Assembly: GCA_002842205.1 (NCBI GenBank)
Contig: PHCI01000002.1
Coordinates: 368,150-432,149 of the forward strand
Direction of reading: 5' to 3'
From: Betaproteobacteria bacterium HGW-Betaproteobacteria-3
Lineage (GTDB): Bacteria > Pseudomonadota > Gammaproteobacteria > Burkholderiales > Burkholderiaceae_C
Length of the DNA stretch: 64,000 nt
This document shows, one piece after another, positions 9,045 through 17,758 of this stretch; position 1 is the first letter of the stretch; each line of letters starts with the position of its first letter. The notes below the pieces were generated by a model. That model did not search any database. It worked only from the letters and a program-made list of their open reading frames with translations, and was not told where the DNA came from. A program made the position numbers and the translations under genes.

Positions 9045-9181
9045 TGGACATCCTTTACTTGCTGATTCCCTTGTCGGTGGCGCTGGTTTTGCTCATTCTG
9101 GGCGGGCTTTGGTGGGCCATCTACCACGGGCAATTCGAGGATATCGAGCCCGAGGGTGAACGCATTCTTCATAACGATTGA
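9044..9181 (+). CDS. ccoS: Cbb3-type oxidase assembly protein CcoS
   Basis: 45 residues, starting at the ATG that shares its A with the ccoI stop codon; GGAGAA lies about seven bases upstream. One membrane helix (LLIPLSVALVLLILGGLWW) is followed by a short acidic tail (QFEDIEPEGERIL), typical of CcoS, a single-pass protein needed for heme and copper insertion in cbb3 oxidase. Its stop codon lies inside the FNR-type box that precedes ccoN. Confidence 0.93.
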   Translation: MDILYLLIPLSVALVLLILGGLWWAIYHGQFEDIEPEGERILHND

Positions 9182-9191
9182 CTTGTATCAA
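9178..9191. promoter_or_regulatory. FNR/ANR-type box upstream of ccoN
   Basis: TTGACTTGTATCAA fits TTGAT-N4-ATCAA at 9 of 10 fixed positions. It overlaps the ccoS stop codon and is centred about 61 bases before the ccoN ATG, so a separate low-oxygen promoter for ccoNOQP is likely. Confidence 0.75.
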
Positions 9192-9245
9192 CACAGTCCA
9201 TGCCAGCGGCATGGACACTAGCAGCGATCAACAAAGAGGTGAGCG

Positions 9246-10682
9246 ATGAACGATATGAAAACGAAGGCGGTTGTGTACAGCGACACGGTCGTCAGGCAGT
9301 TCTCGATCATGGCGGTGGTCTGGGGTGTGGTGGGCATGCTGGTTGGCTTGTTCATTGCAGCGCAGCTCGCCTGGCCTGAGCTGAACTTTGGCATTCCCTG
9401 GCTCAGCTACGGCCGCTTGCGACCTTTGCACACCAACGCGGTGATTTTTGCGTTTGGGGGTTGCGCGCTGTTTGCGACGAGCTATTACGTGGTTCAGCGC
9501 ACCTGCCAGGTGCCGCTGTTCGCGGCCAAGTTGGCCAGCTTCACCTTCTGGGGTTGGCAACTGGTCATTCTGTCTGCCGCCATTTCCCTGCCGCTGGGCT
9601 TTACCCAGGGCAAGGAATACGCCGAACTCGAGTGGCCCATTGACATCCTGATCGCCGTGGTCTGGGTGTCGTATGCCATCGTGTTCTTTGGCACGGTGGG
9701 CATCCGCAAGGTGCGTCACATTTATGTGGCCAACTGGTTTTACGGCGCCTTCATCATTGCCGTGGCGTTGCTGCACATCGTCAACAGTGCGGCCATTCCG
9801 TCGGGTTTCATGAAGTCGTATTCGGCCTATGCCGGGGTGCAGGACGCCATGGTGCAGTGGTGGTATGGCCACAACGCGGTGGGTTTCTTCCTGACCGCGG
9901 GCTTCCTGGGCATGATGTACTACTTCATCCCGAAGCAGGCGGGCCGTCCGGTGTATTCCTACCGGCTCTCGATCGTCCACTTCTGGGCGCTGATCTTCAC
10001 TTACATGTGGGCCGGTCCGCACCATCTGCACTACACCGCGCTGCCCGACTGGACGCAATCCATTGGCATGGTGTTTTCGCTGATTCTCCTGGCACCGAGC
10101 TGGGGCGGCATGATCAACGGCGTGATGACCTTGTCGGGCGCCTGGCACAAGCTGCGCGACGACCCGATCCTGCGCTTCCTGATCGTGTCGCTGTCGTTCT
10201 ACGGCATGAGCACCTTTGAAGGCCCGATGATGTCCATCAAGACCGTCAACGCACTGTCGCATTACACCGACTGGACGGTGGGGCACGTGCACTCGGGGGC
10301 GCTCGGCTGGGTGGGTCTGATTTCCATGGGCAGTCTGTACTACCTGATTCCGCGACTGTTTGGCCAGAAGCAGATGCATTCCATCAAGGCCATTGAGGTC
10401 CACTTCTGGACGGCCACGATCGGCATCGTGCTGTACATCGCCGCCATGTGGATTGCCGGTGTGATGCAGGGCCTGATGTGGCGCGCCATCAACGCCGACG
10501 GCACATTGACCTACACGTTCGTCGAAAGCGTCAAGGCAACCTACCCGTTCTACGTGATCCGCGTGGCAGGCGGTGCCCTGTACCTGACCGGCATGCTGGT
10601 CATGGCCTGGAACGTCTGGATGACGGTCGTCTCGGGGCGCTCGGTCAATGCGCCCGTCCCCACCACCCCGGCCCACGCCTGA
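9246..10682 (+). CDS. ccoN: Cytochrome c oxidase cbb3-type, subunit I
   Basis: 478 residues with about twelve membrane helices. This is the catalytic subunit: it carries the low-spin heme b, the high-spin heme b3 and CuB, reduces O2 to water with high affinity, and pumps protons. Histidine ligands appear in [15 protein letters not shown] near 61, [10 protein letters not shown] near 209, GPHHLHY near 259, and [16 protein letters not shown] near 345. The start at 9246 follows AAAGAGGTGAGCG. It is the first gene of a tightly packed ccoNOQP operon. Confidence 0.97.
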   Translation: MNDMKTKAVVYSDTVVRQFSIMAVVWGVVGMLVGLFIAAQLAWPELNFGIPWLSYGRLRPLHTNAVIFAFGGCALFATSYYVVQRTCQVPLFAAKLASFTFWGWQLVILSAAISLPLGFTQGKEYAELEWPIDILIAVVWVSYAIVFFGTVGIRKVRHIYVANWFYGAFIIAVALLHIVNSAAIPSGFMKSYSAYAGVQDAMVQWWYGHNAVGFFLTAGFLGMMYYFIPKQAGRPVYSYRLSIVHFWALIFTYMWAGPHHLHYTALPDWTQSIGMVFSLILLAPSWGGMINGVMTLSGAWHKLRDDPILRFLIVSLSFYGMSTFEGPMMSIKTVNALSHYTDWTVGHVHSGALGWVGLISMGSLYYLIPRLFGQKQMHSIKAIEVHFWTATIGIVLYIAAMWIAGVMQGLMWRAINADGTLTYTFVESVKATYPFYVIRVAGGALYLTGMLVMAWNVWMTVVSGRSVNAPVPTTPAHA

Positions 10683-10695
10683 GGAGCACAGCATC

Positions 10696-11319
10696 ATGGC
10701 TGAACAAGTCAAAAAAGGTTTCTCGCACGACAAGATCGAGACCAACAACTTCCTCATGATCGTCCTGATCCTTCTGGTGGTTGCAGTGGGTGGACTGGTG
10801 GAAATCGTGCCGCTGTTTTTCCAGAAAAGCACGACCGAGCCGATCAAGGGGCTGCAACCCTACAGCGCCATCCAGCTCGCGGGTCGCGACATTTATGTGC
10901 GCGAAGGCTGCTACAACTGCCATTCACAGATGATCCGGCCGTTCCGGGCCGAGACGCTGCGCTACGGCCACTATTCGGTGGCGGGCGAGTTTGTCTACGA
11001 CCATCCCTTCCAATGGGGCAGCAAGCGCACCGGCCCGGATCTGCACCGCGTGGGCGGCAAGTACAGCGATGAGTGGCATCGCCTGCACCTGACCAACCCG
11101 CGTGACCTGGTGCCCGAGTCCAACATGCCGGCCTACCCCTGGCTTGGAAAGACGGCTGCCGACGCTGCCAGCATCGCGCCCAACATGCGGGCCCTGCGCA
11201 AGGTGGGCGTGCCCTACACCGACGAGCAGATCGCCAAGGCTGCCGAAGAGCTCAAGGGCAAAACCGAGCTGGATGCCCTGATTGCTTATCTGCAGGGCAT
11301 GGGCCTGACGCTGAAATAA
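10696..11319 (+). CDS. ccoO: Cytochrome c oxidase cbb3-type, subunit II (mono-heme)
   Basis: 207 residues from the ATG at 10696, after a GAGGAG ribosome site that overlaps the ccoN stop region. One N-terminal membrane anchor ([20 protein letters not shown]) is followed by a periplasmic c-type domain with the heme attachment site CYNCH near 72 and the methionine ligand probably in SNMPAYPW. It passes electrons from CcoP to CcoN. Length and layout are normal for the family. Confidence 0.97.
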   Translation: MAEQVKKGFSHDKIETNNFLMIVLILLVVAVGGLVEIVPLFFQKSTTEPIKGLQPYSAIQLAGRDIYVREGCYNCHSQMIRPFRAETLRYGHYSVAGEFVYDHPFQWGSKRTGPDLHRVGGKYSDEWHRLHLTNPRDLVPESNMPAYPWLGKTAADAASIAPNMRALRKVGVPYTDEQIAKAAEELKGKTELDALIAYLQGMGLTLK

Positions 11320-11330
11320 GGAGAAGCCTG

Positions 11331-11468
11331 ATGGACATCACCACCCTGCGCATCGTCGCTACGCTGGCTGCCTTTGCCACCTTTATCGGCATCGTCATCT
11401 GGGCCTGGTCACGCGGCAACAAGGAACGCTTCGAAGAGGCCGCACGGCTTCCGTTCGAGCAGGATTGA
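11331..11468 (+). CDS. ccoQ: Cbb3-type oxidase subunit CcoQ
   Basis: 45 residues. AAGGAGAAGCCTG provides the ribosome site directly before the ATG at 11331. A single membrane helix (IVATLAAFATFIGIVIWAW) is followed by a charged tail ending RLPFEQD. This is the small, heme-free CcoQ subunit thought to stabilise the core complex. It sits in its standard place between ccoO and ccoP. Confidence 0.93.
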   Translation: MDITTLRIVATLAAFATFIGIVIWAWSRGNKERFEEAARLPFEQD

Positions 11469-11489
11469 TCCGGGAACGAGGAAAACAAA

Positions 11490-12401
11490 ATGAGTGATTT
11501 CACGAGCAATTTCTGGTCGATCTATGTGGCCGGACTGACCATCGTCAGCATCATCGCGTGCCTGCTGCTGCTGTGGATGGCCGGCACCAAGAAGGTTGCG
11601 GCCAGCAGCGACAACACCACGGGTCACGTCTGGGACGAAGACCTGCGCGAAATGAACAACCCCTTGCCCCGCTGGTGGGTCTGGCTGTTCGTCCTCACGG
11701 TGGTGTTTTCCCTGGGCTATCTGGTGGCCTATCCGGGGCTGGGCACTTACGCTGGCAAACTGGGCTGGAGCACCGAAGGGGTGTACCAGAGCGAGATCGC
11801 CAAGGCCAACAAGGAACTGGAGCCGCTCTATGCCAAATACGTGGCGATGAGCGCCGAGGACATGGCCAAGGATCCGGGCGCCATGGCCATTGGGGAGCGG
11901 CTGTTCATGAACAACTGTTCGCAGTGTCACGGCTCTGACGCAAGGGGCAGCAAGGGCTTCCCGAACCTGACCGACGCAGACTGGCTGCATGGCGGCACGC
12001 CCGACAAGATCAAGGAAACCCTGACGGCCGGGCGTATCGGCAATATGCCTCCCATGGCCGCAGCCGTCGGTACGCCGGACGATGTCCGCAATGTGGCGCA
12101 CTATGTGCTGAGCCTGTCCGGCAGCCCGCACGATTCCGTCAAGGCCTCCCTGGGCAAGGAAAAATTTGCCGCCTGTGGCGCCTGCCATGGCGCAGACGGC
12201 AAGGGCAATCAGGCACTGGGGGCTCCGAACCTGACCGACGGCATCTGGCTGCACGGCTGGGGCGAGGCGGCCATCGTGAACATGGTGAACAATGGCAAGG
12301 TCAACCAGATGCCGGCCCAGGCCGAAAAGCTGACGCCGGCGCAGATTCATGTGCTCACGTCGTACGTGTGGAGCCTGTCCAGCCGTCCTGCGGGCAATTG
12401 A
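11490..12401 (+). CDS. ccoP: Cytochrome c oxidase cbb3-type, subunit III (di-heme)
   Basis: 303 residues. Two N-terminal membrane segments (about 7-27 and 61-80) with the conserved LPRWWVWLF between them anchor a periplasmic domain containing two c-type cytochromes: CSQCH near 144 and CGACH near 229. Methionine ligands are likely in GNMPPMAA and NQMPAQ. It accepts electrons from soluble or membrane cytochromes c and hands them to CcoO. The start has GAGGAAAACAAA upstream. Confidence 0.97.
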   Translation: MSDFTSNFWSIYVAGLTIVSIIACLLLLWMAGTKKVAASSDNTTGHVWDEDLREMNNPLPRWWVWLFVLTVVFSLGYLVAYPGLGTYAGKLGWSTEGVYQSEIAKANKELEPLYAKYVAMSAEDMAKDPGAMAIGERLFMNNCSQCHGSDARGSKGFPNLTDADWLHGGTPDKIKETLTAGRIGNMPPMAAAVGTPDDVRNVAHYVLSLSGSPHDSVKASLGKEKFAACGACHGADGKGNQALGAPNLTDGIWLHGWGEAAIVNMVNNGKVNQMPAQAEKLTPAQIHVLTSYVWSLSSRPAGN

Positions 12402-12418
12402 TCCGCTGAAAGCCCGCC

Positions 12419-13852
12419 TTGGATTCGCCCACCACGCCGCGAAAGATCATCCCCATCGAGCCCGTCGCGCCCGATGTGGAGATGGTCTCGCTGTACGAAG
12501 CGCAAAAAAAAATCTATCCCCGCTCGGTGAGCGGGTTTTTCTCGCGTTGGCGCTGGGGGTTGGTGGTTCTGACGCAGCTCGCGTTCTATGGCGCGCCGTG
12601 GCTGGAATGGGGCCAGCGCCAGGCGGTCCTGTTCGATCTGGGGGCGCGCCGGTTCTACATTTTCGGTCTGGTGCTGTACCCGCAGGACTTCATCTTCCTG
12701 ACCGGGCTGCTGGTGATTTCCGCGCTGTCGCTGTTCCTGTTCACGGCAGTGGCCGGGCGGCAATGGTGTGGCTATGCCTGCCCGCAAACGGTTTACACCG
12801 AAATTTTCCTCTGGATCGAGCGGCATATTGAAGGCGACCGCAGCGCGCGTATGCGACTGGACGCTGCGCCGATGTCATGGGCCAAGTTTTCCCGCAAGAC
12901 GGTCAAGCAGTTCGTCTGGGTGGCGGTGGCGTTGTGGACCGGGTTCACCTTTGTGGGCTACTTCACACCGATCCGGGAGCTGGGCGCATCATTTCTCCAA
13001 CTGGGCATGGGGCCGTGGGAAACGTTCTGGGTGTTTTTCTACGGGTTGGCCACCTATGGCAACGCCGGGTTCCTGCGCGAGCAGGTCTGCAAGTACATGT
13101 GCCCCTATGCGCGCTTCCAGAGCGCGATGTTCGACCGGGACACGTTGATCGTCACCTACGACGAGGCGCGCGGCGAGCCGCGCGGCGCACGTTCGCGCAA
13201 GGCCGACCCTGCTGCGTTGAATCTGGGCGCCTGCGTGGATTGCACGCTTTGCGTGCAGGTCTGCCCGACCGGCATCGACATCCGCAATGGGCTGCAATAC
13301 GAATGCATCAGTTGTGGATCGTGCATCGACGTGTGCGACACGGTCATGGACAAGATGGGCTACCCGCGGGGACTGGTGCGCTATTCCACGCAGAACGCCA
13401 TGGCGGGCGGGTGGACCCCCTCGCAGTTGCTGCGCCGCGTGTTCCGGCCCCGCGTGCTGGTGTATTCGACCATCCTGTTGCTGCTGGTGGCTGCGCTGCT
13501 GGCTGGCCTGGTTCTGCGTTCACCGTTCAAGGTGGACGTGGTGCGTGACCGCGGTGCGCTTGCGCGTCTGGTCGAAGGCGGCAAGCTGGAAAACGTCTAC
13601 CGCCTGCAACTCATGAACGCCACCGAGGCGGAGCAAACCTACCGCATTGCCGTGGACGGACTGCCCGGGCTGACGCTCGCCACCCGGCCCGAGGTCGTGG
13701 TGCAACCGGCCGAAGCGCGCTGGGTGGCGGTGCGGGTGCATATTCAGGACGGGTCTTCGGCGCCGGGGTCGCATCCGATTCTCTTCACCATCGATGCCGA
13801 GAAATCGGGTGCCCGTGTGATTGAGAAATCTGTTTTTGTCGTTCCAAGATAA
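12419..13852 (+). CDS. ccoG: Cytochrome c oxidase accessory protein CcoG (RdxA/FixG family)
   Basis: 477 residues if read from TTG at 12419; there is no in-frame ATG before the conserved MVSLYEAQKKIYPR, so a TTG start is probable. Several membrane helices surround CGYACPQTVYTEIF near 119 and CKYMCPYARFQSAMFDRDTL near 224. A bacterial ferredoxin-like domain follows (CVDCTLCVQVCPTG and CISCGSCIDVCD near 270-306), with a C-terminal periplasmic Ig-like domain. CcoG is a membrane iron-sulfur protein implicated in copper reduction for the cbb3 CuB site. It lies 17 bases after ccoP in the same operon. Confidence 0.93.
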   Translation: MDSPTTPRKIIPIEPVAPDVEMVSLYEAQKKIYPRSVSGFFSRWRWGLVVLTQLAFYGAPWLEWGQRQAVLFDLGARRFYIFGLVLYPQDFIFLTGLLVISALSLFLFTAVAGRQWCGYACPQTVYTEIFLWIERHIEGDRSARMRLDAAPMSWAKFSRKTVKQFVWVAVALWTGFTFVGYFTPIRELGASFLQLGMGPWETFWVFFYGLATYGNAGFLREQVCKYMCPYARFQSAMFDRDTLIVTYDEARGEPRGARSRKADPAALNLGACVDCTLCVQVCPTGIDIRNGLQYECISCGSCIDVCDTVMDKMGYPRGLVRYSTQNAMAGGWTPSQLLRRVFRPRVLVYSTILLLLVAALLAGLVLRSPFKVDVVRDRGALARLVEGGKLENVYRLQLMNATEAEQTYRIAVDGLPGLTLATRPEVVVQPAEARWVAVRVHIQDGSSAPGSHPILFTIDAEKSGARVIEKSVFVVPR

Positions 13853-13864
13853 GGAAATCAAACC

Positions 13865-14143
13865 ATGAATTCCCCCCTGCAAGGTAGCTCGCCACCGCGG
13901 CCGTGGTGGAAGTTTGGCTATGTCTGGCTGGTCATTTCCGGCCCCCTGGTGGTGGTGATCGCCGCATTCGTATCGGGCTGGATCGCGGTGCGCCAGGCGG
14001 ATCCGGTGCTGACCGACGACTACTATCGAAAAGGCATCGAAATCAACAAGACGCTGGAGCAGCAGGGGCCTCTTGCGCCGGCCGTGGCGGCGCGCAACCA
14101 CGCTGCCACGCCGCTGGGCGCTGCGCCACCCAAAGCACCCTGA
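13865..14143 (+). CDS. ccoH: Cbb3 oxidase assembly protein of the FixH/CcoH family
   Basis: 92 residues, starting 12 bases after ccoG with AAGGAAATCAAACC as the ribosome site. One membrane helix (YVWLVISGPLVVVIAAFVSGW) is followed by VRQADPVLTDDYYRKGIEINKTLEQ, the hallmark YYRKG segment of short FixH proteins. CcoH stays bound to the cbb3 complex and supports its assembly. It is shorter than rhizobial FixH, as usual in betaproteobacteria. Confidence 0.88.
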   Translation: MNSPLQGSSPPRPWWKFGYVWLVISGPLVVVIAAFVSGWIAVRQADPVLTDDYYRKGIEINKTLEQQGPLAPAVAARNHAATPLGAAPPKAP

Positions 14144-14181
14144 TCAGCCCGGCGTATTGACACTTGCGAGGAGACAACAGC

Positions 14182-14478
14182 ATGCGCACGCAACGGTGGA
14201 TGTGGATCTTGTGGCCGGCATTTCTTGTCGCTGGCGGTCTGGAAATGCTGGTGTTTGCCATGGTGGACCCGCAGGATCTGCAGTGGTTTGGCCAGCCGGT
14301 TGCGCTCTCCCGTCAGGGCATCTACACCGTGTCGTTCTTTGTGTTCTGGGGGTTCACGGCGGCGTCCAGCATGCTCACCACCATGTTGTCGCTCTCGCCC
14401 TTTGAGGTGAATCGCTGCCCACTGCCAGCAACGGGCCGACCCGACGGGTGTCCCAAGCAGGAGGCGGGCGGGTGCTGA
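14182..14478 (+). CDS. Small membrane protein of unknown function in the cco operon
   Basis: 98 residues from the ATG at 14182 (ribosome site GAGGAGACAACAGC). Two hydrophobic helices are predicted, about 7-27 and 48-70, separated by DPQDLQWFGQPVALSRQG. The tail is Cys- and Pro-rich (NRCPLPATGRPDGCPKQEAGGC) and ends in Gly-Cys. I recognise no enzymatic motif. Its position after ccoH and before the convergent fnr gene suggests a role tied to the oxidase or its metal supply. The three C-terminal cysteines could bind copper; this is speculation. Confidence 0.75.
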   Translation: MRTQRWMWILWPAFLVAGGLEMLVFAMVDPQDLQWFGQPVALSRQGIYTVSFFVFWGFTAASSMLTTMLSLSPFEVNRCPLPATGRPDGCPKQEAGGC

Positions 14479-14498
14479 GCGCGGATCTGCGCGTTGCT

Positions 14499-15290
14499 TC
14501 AGTGGCAGGCCGGTGAGTTGACGATCTTGCGCAGCGCGTCGGTGTCGAGGATGCGCACATGGCGCTGCTTGACTTCCACGATGCCGTCGTCGGCGAACTT
14601 GGAGAAGGTGCGGCTTACGGTTTCCAGCTTCAGGCCCAGGTAGCTGCCGATTTCTTCGCGCGTCATGCGCAAGACCAGTTCGGACTGCGAAAATCCGCGT
14701 GCGTGCAGCCGCTGCACCAGATTCAGCAGGAACGCTGCGAGCCGTTCCTCGGCGCGCATGCTGCCCAGCAACAGCATGACCCCGTGCTCGCGCACAATTT
14801 CACGGCTCATGATCTTGTGCACGTGATGTTGCAGGGCGTTGACCTCGCGTGACAACTCTTCGATGCGGTCAAATGGCATCACACAGACTTCGGCGTCTTC
14901 CAGCGCCACGGCGTCGCAGGTGTGGTGGTCGTGGACGATGCCATCCAGACCGATGATCTCGCCGGCCATCTGAAAGCCGGTGACCTGGTCGCGCCCATCG
15001 TCGGTGCCCACGCAGGTCTTGAAAAAGCCGGTGCGGATGGCGTAGAGCGAGGTGAATTTCTCGCCGTTGTGGAACAGGGTGCTGCCGCGCTTGACCTTGC
15101 GGCGCACGGCCACGATTTCGTCGATCTTGTCCAACTGCTCGGCGTTCAGCCCCAAGGGCATGCACAACTCGCGCAAGTTGCAGTTGGAACAGGCGACTTT
15201 GATGGTTTGGGCATCCATGGTTGTGATTTTCACCGGTTTTTCATGACAAGCGATGCCCGCGGCGCCAGGCGCCAAGTCTGTTTCAACCAT
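14499..15290 (-). CDS. fnr: FNR-family oxygen-sensing transcriptional regulator
   Basis: 263 residues. AGGAGG sits seven bases upstream of the ATG at 15290 and fixes this start. The four cysteines of an oxygen-labile [4Fe-4S] cluster are present: Cys34, Cys37 and Cys43 in CSNCNLRELC and Cys125 in HHTCDAVAL. A cyclic-nucleotide-binding-like beta-roll follows, then the dimerisation helix, then the winged helix with recognition motif LGLKLETVSRTFSKF. It should activate the cco genes, usp and hemN at low oxygen; boxes of its consensus lie before ccoI, ccoN and between fnr and hemN. Confidence 0.95.
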   Translation of the reverse strand: MVETDLAPGAAGIACHEKPVKITTMDAQTIKVACSNCNLRELCMPLGLNAEQLDKIDEIVAVRRKVKRGSTLFHNGEKFTSLYAIRTGFFKTCVGTDDGRDQVTGFQMAGEIIGLDGIVHDHHTCDAVALEDAEVCVMPFDRIEELSREVNALQHHVHKIMSREIVREHGVMLLLGSMRAEERLAAFLLNLVQRLHARGFSQSELVLRMTREEIGSYLGLKLETVSRTFSKFADDGIVEVKQRHVRILDTDALRKIVNSPACH

Positions 15291-15299
15291 TGAATCCTC

Positions 15300-15313
15300 C
15301 TGACATGGGTCAA
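15300..15313. promoter_or_regulatory. Weak FNR-like site close to the fnr start
   Basis: CTGACATGGGTCAA keeps the spacing of an FNR box but matches only 7 of 10 fixed positions. It overlaps the leader and ribosome-site region of fnr, where binding would repress. Negative autoregulation is possible but weakly supported. Confidence 0.35.
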
Positions 15314-15341
15314 ATTGTCACTGCTTCGCCATGACGGCCGT

Positions 15342-15355
15342 TTGATCCACGTCAA
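15342..15355. promoter_or_regulatory. FNR/ANR-type box between fnr and hemN
   Basis: TTGATCCACGTCAA matches TTGAT-N4-ATCAA at 9 of 10 positions and differs from the ccoI box by one base. It is centred about 62 bases upstream of the hemN ATG and could also act on fnr. Confidence 0.8.
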
Positions 15356-15410
15356 GGAGCCATACCGCCAATTTAGGCACAGTATGCCCTGATTGCAAAG
15401 GAAGCTTGAC

Positions 15411-16793
15411 ATGGACATCGTTTCACCTGACTTGCTGCGCCGGTATGACATCTCGGGTCCCCGCTATACGTCCTACCCCACGGCCGACCGGTTCGTGGAG
15501 GCTTTTGGTGAAGCGGATTACCTGCAGGCCCTGCGCCAGCGCAGAAGCGGCGCGGCGGCCATGACGCTGCCGCTGTCGCTCTATGTGCACATTCCGTTCT
15601 GTGAATCGCTGTGCTACTACTGTGCCTGCAACAAGATCATCACCAAACACCATGATCGCGGCGCCGAATACCTGCGCTATCTGGCCCGTGAGGTGGACCT
15701 GCACACCGCCCAGCTGGGGACCGGGCAGGTCATCACGCAGTTGCATCTGGGCGGGGGGTCCCCCACGTTCCTGAGCGACGCCGAGTTGCGCGAGTTGATG
15801 GCGATGCTCAAGCGCAGTTTCAACTTCGCCCCGGGTGGCGAATACTCGATCGAGGTGGACCCGCGCACCGTGGACGCGACCCGCCTCAAGACTCTGGCCG
15901 ACCTGGGCTTCAACCGCCTGAGCTTCGGGGTGCAGGATTTTGACCCCGCCGTGCAAAAGGCGGTGCACCGCATCCAGCCGGCCGAGCAGGTGTTTGCACT
16001 GGTGGAGACCGCGCGGGAACTGGGTTTCGAATCCGTCAATGTGGACTTGATCTATGGTTTGCCGCTGCAGACACCCGAGTCGTTTGACCGCACGCTGGCG
16101 CAGGTCAATGCGCTGCGCCCCGAGCGCATCGCGCTGTACGCCTATGCCCACCTGCCCGAACGCTTCAAGCCGCAGCGCCGCATCCTGTCCGCCGAACTGC
16201 CCCCGGCGGGCGCCAAGGTGTCGATGTTGTCGCGCTCGCTGGAGGCGTTCATCGGCGCGGGCTATGTGTATGTGGGCATGGACCACTTTGCGCTGCCCAA
16301 CGACGCGCTGGCGGTGGCCAAGCGCCAGGGGCGGCTGCATCGCAACTTCCAGGGCTACAGCACCCAGCCTGATTGCGACCTGATCGCGCTGGGGGTTTCG
16401 GCCATCGGCCGCGTGGGCGCCACGTACAGCCAGAACGCCAAGACGATCGAGGAATACTACGACCACCTCAACCAGGGCCGTTTGCCCGTGGTGCGCGGGC
16501 TGGCGCTGTCGCGCGACGATCTGGTCCGCCGTGCGGTGATCATGGCGCTGATGTGCCAGGGGGCGCTCACGTTCGAATCCATCGAACTCGGTTATCTGCT
16601 CGATTTTCAAAGTTACTTTGCACCCGAGATGGAGGCGCTGCAGGAGCTGGCCGCGCAGGGGCTGGTCACGCTCGACAAGACCGGCATACAGGTCACGGCC
16701 AACGGGTGGTTCTTTGTCCGTGCCGTGGCCATGGTTTTTGACCGCTATTTGCAAACCGACCGCAACCGTGCCCGTTTTTCGCGCATCATCTGA
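15411..16793 (+). CDS. hemN: Oxygen-independent coproporphyrinogen III oxidase
   Basis: 460 residues from the ATG at 15411, preceded by AAAGGAAGC. It is a radical-SAM enzyme: CESLCYYCACN near 64-74 holds the CxxxCxxC cluster ligands plus the extra Cys of HemN. The early YDISGPRYTSYPTADRF and the C-terminal HemN domain (LMCQGALTFE) are typical. It decarboxylates two propionates of coproporphyrinogen III to give protoporphyrinogen IX without O2, keeping heme synthesis running when oxygen is scarce. It is divergent from fnr with an FNR box between them, which fits anaerobic induction. Confidence 0.96.
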   Translation: MDIVSPDLLRRYDISGPRYTSYPTADRFVEAFGEADYLQALRQRRSGAAAMTLPLSLYVHIPFCESLCYYCACNKIITKHHDRGAEYLRYLAREVDLHTAQLGTGQVITQLHLGGGSPTFLSDAELRELMAMLKRSFNFAPGGEYSIEVDPRTVDATRLKTLADLGFNRLSFGVQDFDPAVQKAVHRIQPAEQVFALVETARELGFESVNVDLIYGLPLQTPESFDRTLAQVNALRPERIALYAYAHLPERFKPQRRILSAELPPAGAKVSMLSRSLEAFIGAGYVYVGMDHFALPNDALAVAKRQGRLHRNFQGYSTQPDCDLIALGVSAIGRVGATYSQNAKTIEEYYDHLNQGRLPVVRGLALSRDDLVRRAVIMALMCQGALTFESIELGYLLDFQSYFAPEMEALQELAAQGLVTLDKTGIQVTANGWFFVRAVAMVFDRYLQTDRNRARFSRII

Positions 16794-16826
16794 GCCTGTG
16801 AACACACTCATCTTTGCGGTTTTATC

Positions 16827-17519
16827 GTGCAGTCTTCGCTTGCGCTGACGGCGCTTCTCATGGGTCTCGTCGGCGGGCCGCATTGCGTGGCCATGTGCGG
16901 CGCCGCCTGTGTCGGCATCGGGCAAAGCGCGGGCGTCCACAAGGCGCGGGCGATGTGGACTTTCCAGGCGGGCCGGGTGGTCGGCTATTCCATCCTGGGG
17001 GGCGTGGCCGCGGCATCCATGCAGGGCGTGGGCTGGCTCACCACCCAGTCGGCGGCTCTGCGACCAGCGTGGACCATGCTGCATGTGGCGGCGCTGCTGC
17101 TCGGCCTGGTGCTGTTGTGGCAGGCCCGCCAGCCGGTGTGGCTTGAAGGCGGCGCCCGGCGGCTTTGGGCCGCGGTGCGCCGCGTGGCACCCGGTGGCGG
17201 CAACGGCGCGCTGGGCGTCGGCGCGCCGCTGGTGATTGGCGCACTCTGGGCGTTTTTGCCGTGCGGCCTGCTGTATTCGGCACTGCTGGTGGCCGCACTC
17301 ACGAGCCGCGTGGCCGATGGCGCCGCGGTGATGGCACTGTTTGCACTGGGCACCAGTGTTTCCATGATGGCCGGTCCCTGGCTGTGGCTGCGCTTGCGCG
17401 GCCCCGACTCCGGCCAATGGGGCGTTCGCTTGGCGGGCCTGGCGCTGGCCGTGAGTTCAGGCTGGGCCCTGTGGATGGGCCTGGTGCACAACACCGCGCC
17501 CTGGTGTGTGACCACCTGA
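16827..17519 (+). CDS. TauE/SafE-like membrane protein of the cytochrome-assembly type
   Basis: 230 residues from GTG at 16827; no nearer ATG exists at the conserved N-terminus. About six membrane helices. The N-terminal GLVGGPHCVAMCGAAC motif (two Cys and a His within the first helix) and a second WAFLPCGLLYSALLVAA motif are typical of the DsbD-like branch (called sulfite exporter or CcoH2/RcnA-like in databases). Genes of this kind accompany cco clusters and are linked to copper delivery or cytochrome assembly rather than sulfite. It follows hemN by 33 bases and is likely cotranscribed. Confidence 0.75.
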   Translation: MQSSLALTALLMGLVGGPHCVAMCGAACVGIGQSAGVHKARAMWTFQAGRVVGYSILGGVAAASMQGVGWLTTQSAALRPAWTMLHVAALLLGLVLLWQARQPVWLEGGARRLWAAVRRVAPGGGNGALGVGAPLVIGALWAFLPCGLLYSALLVAALTSRVADGAAVMALFALGTSVSMMAGPWLWLRLRGPDSGQWGVRLAGLALAVSSGWALWMGLVHNTAPWCVTT

Positions 17520-17660
17520 AAAGACTTTGCATCCAAAGGCACAACCCGTTCCCATGGCGCTTGTCGCAGGGCTGCAGAGGTTTCGGCAAGTTGAGCCCGA
17601 ACGGTTTTTGTCGAATGAACGCAAATCGGTATGAGGCTTTGAATACCGATGGCGGGAGAT

Positions 17661-17725
17661 ATTGATTGCTATATTAAAAATAGCAAAGTATCACCATTTG
17701 ACGGGGGCTAATAGCCAAAAAAACT
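17661..17725 (-). repeat. Dispersed repeat family A, intergenic copy
   Basis: It contains ATTGATTGCTATATTAAAAA and TAGCAAAGTATCACCATTTG followed by ACGGGGGCTAATAGCC. It lies in the 239-base gap between two convergent genes (17520-17758); I see nothing else in that gap except a weak CCCTC/GAGGG hairpin near 17743-17757. Confidence 0.85.
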
Positions 17726-17758
17726 TGAAAATTGGCGAGAATCCCTCGCTGTGGAGGG

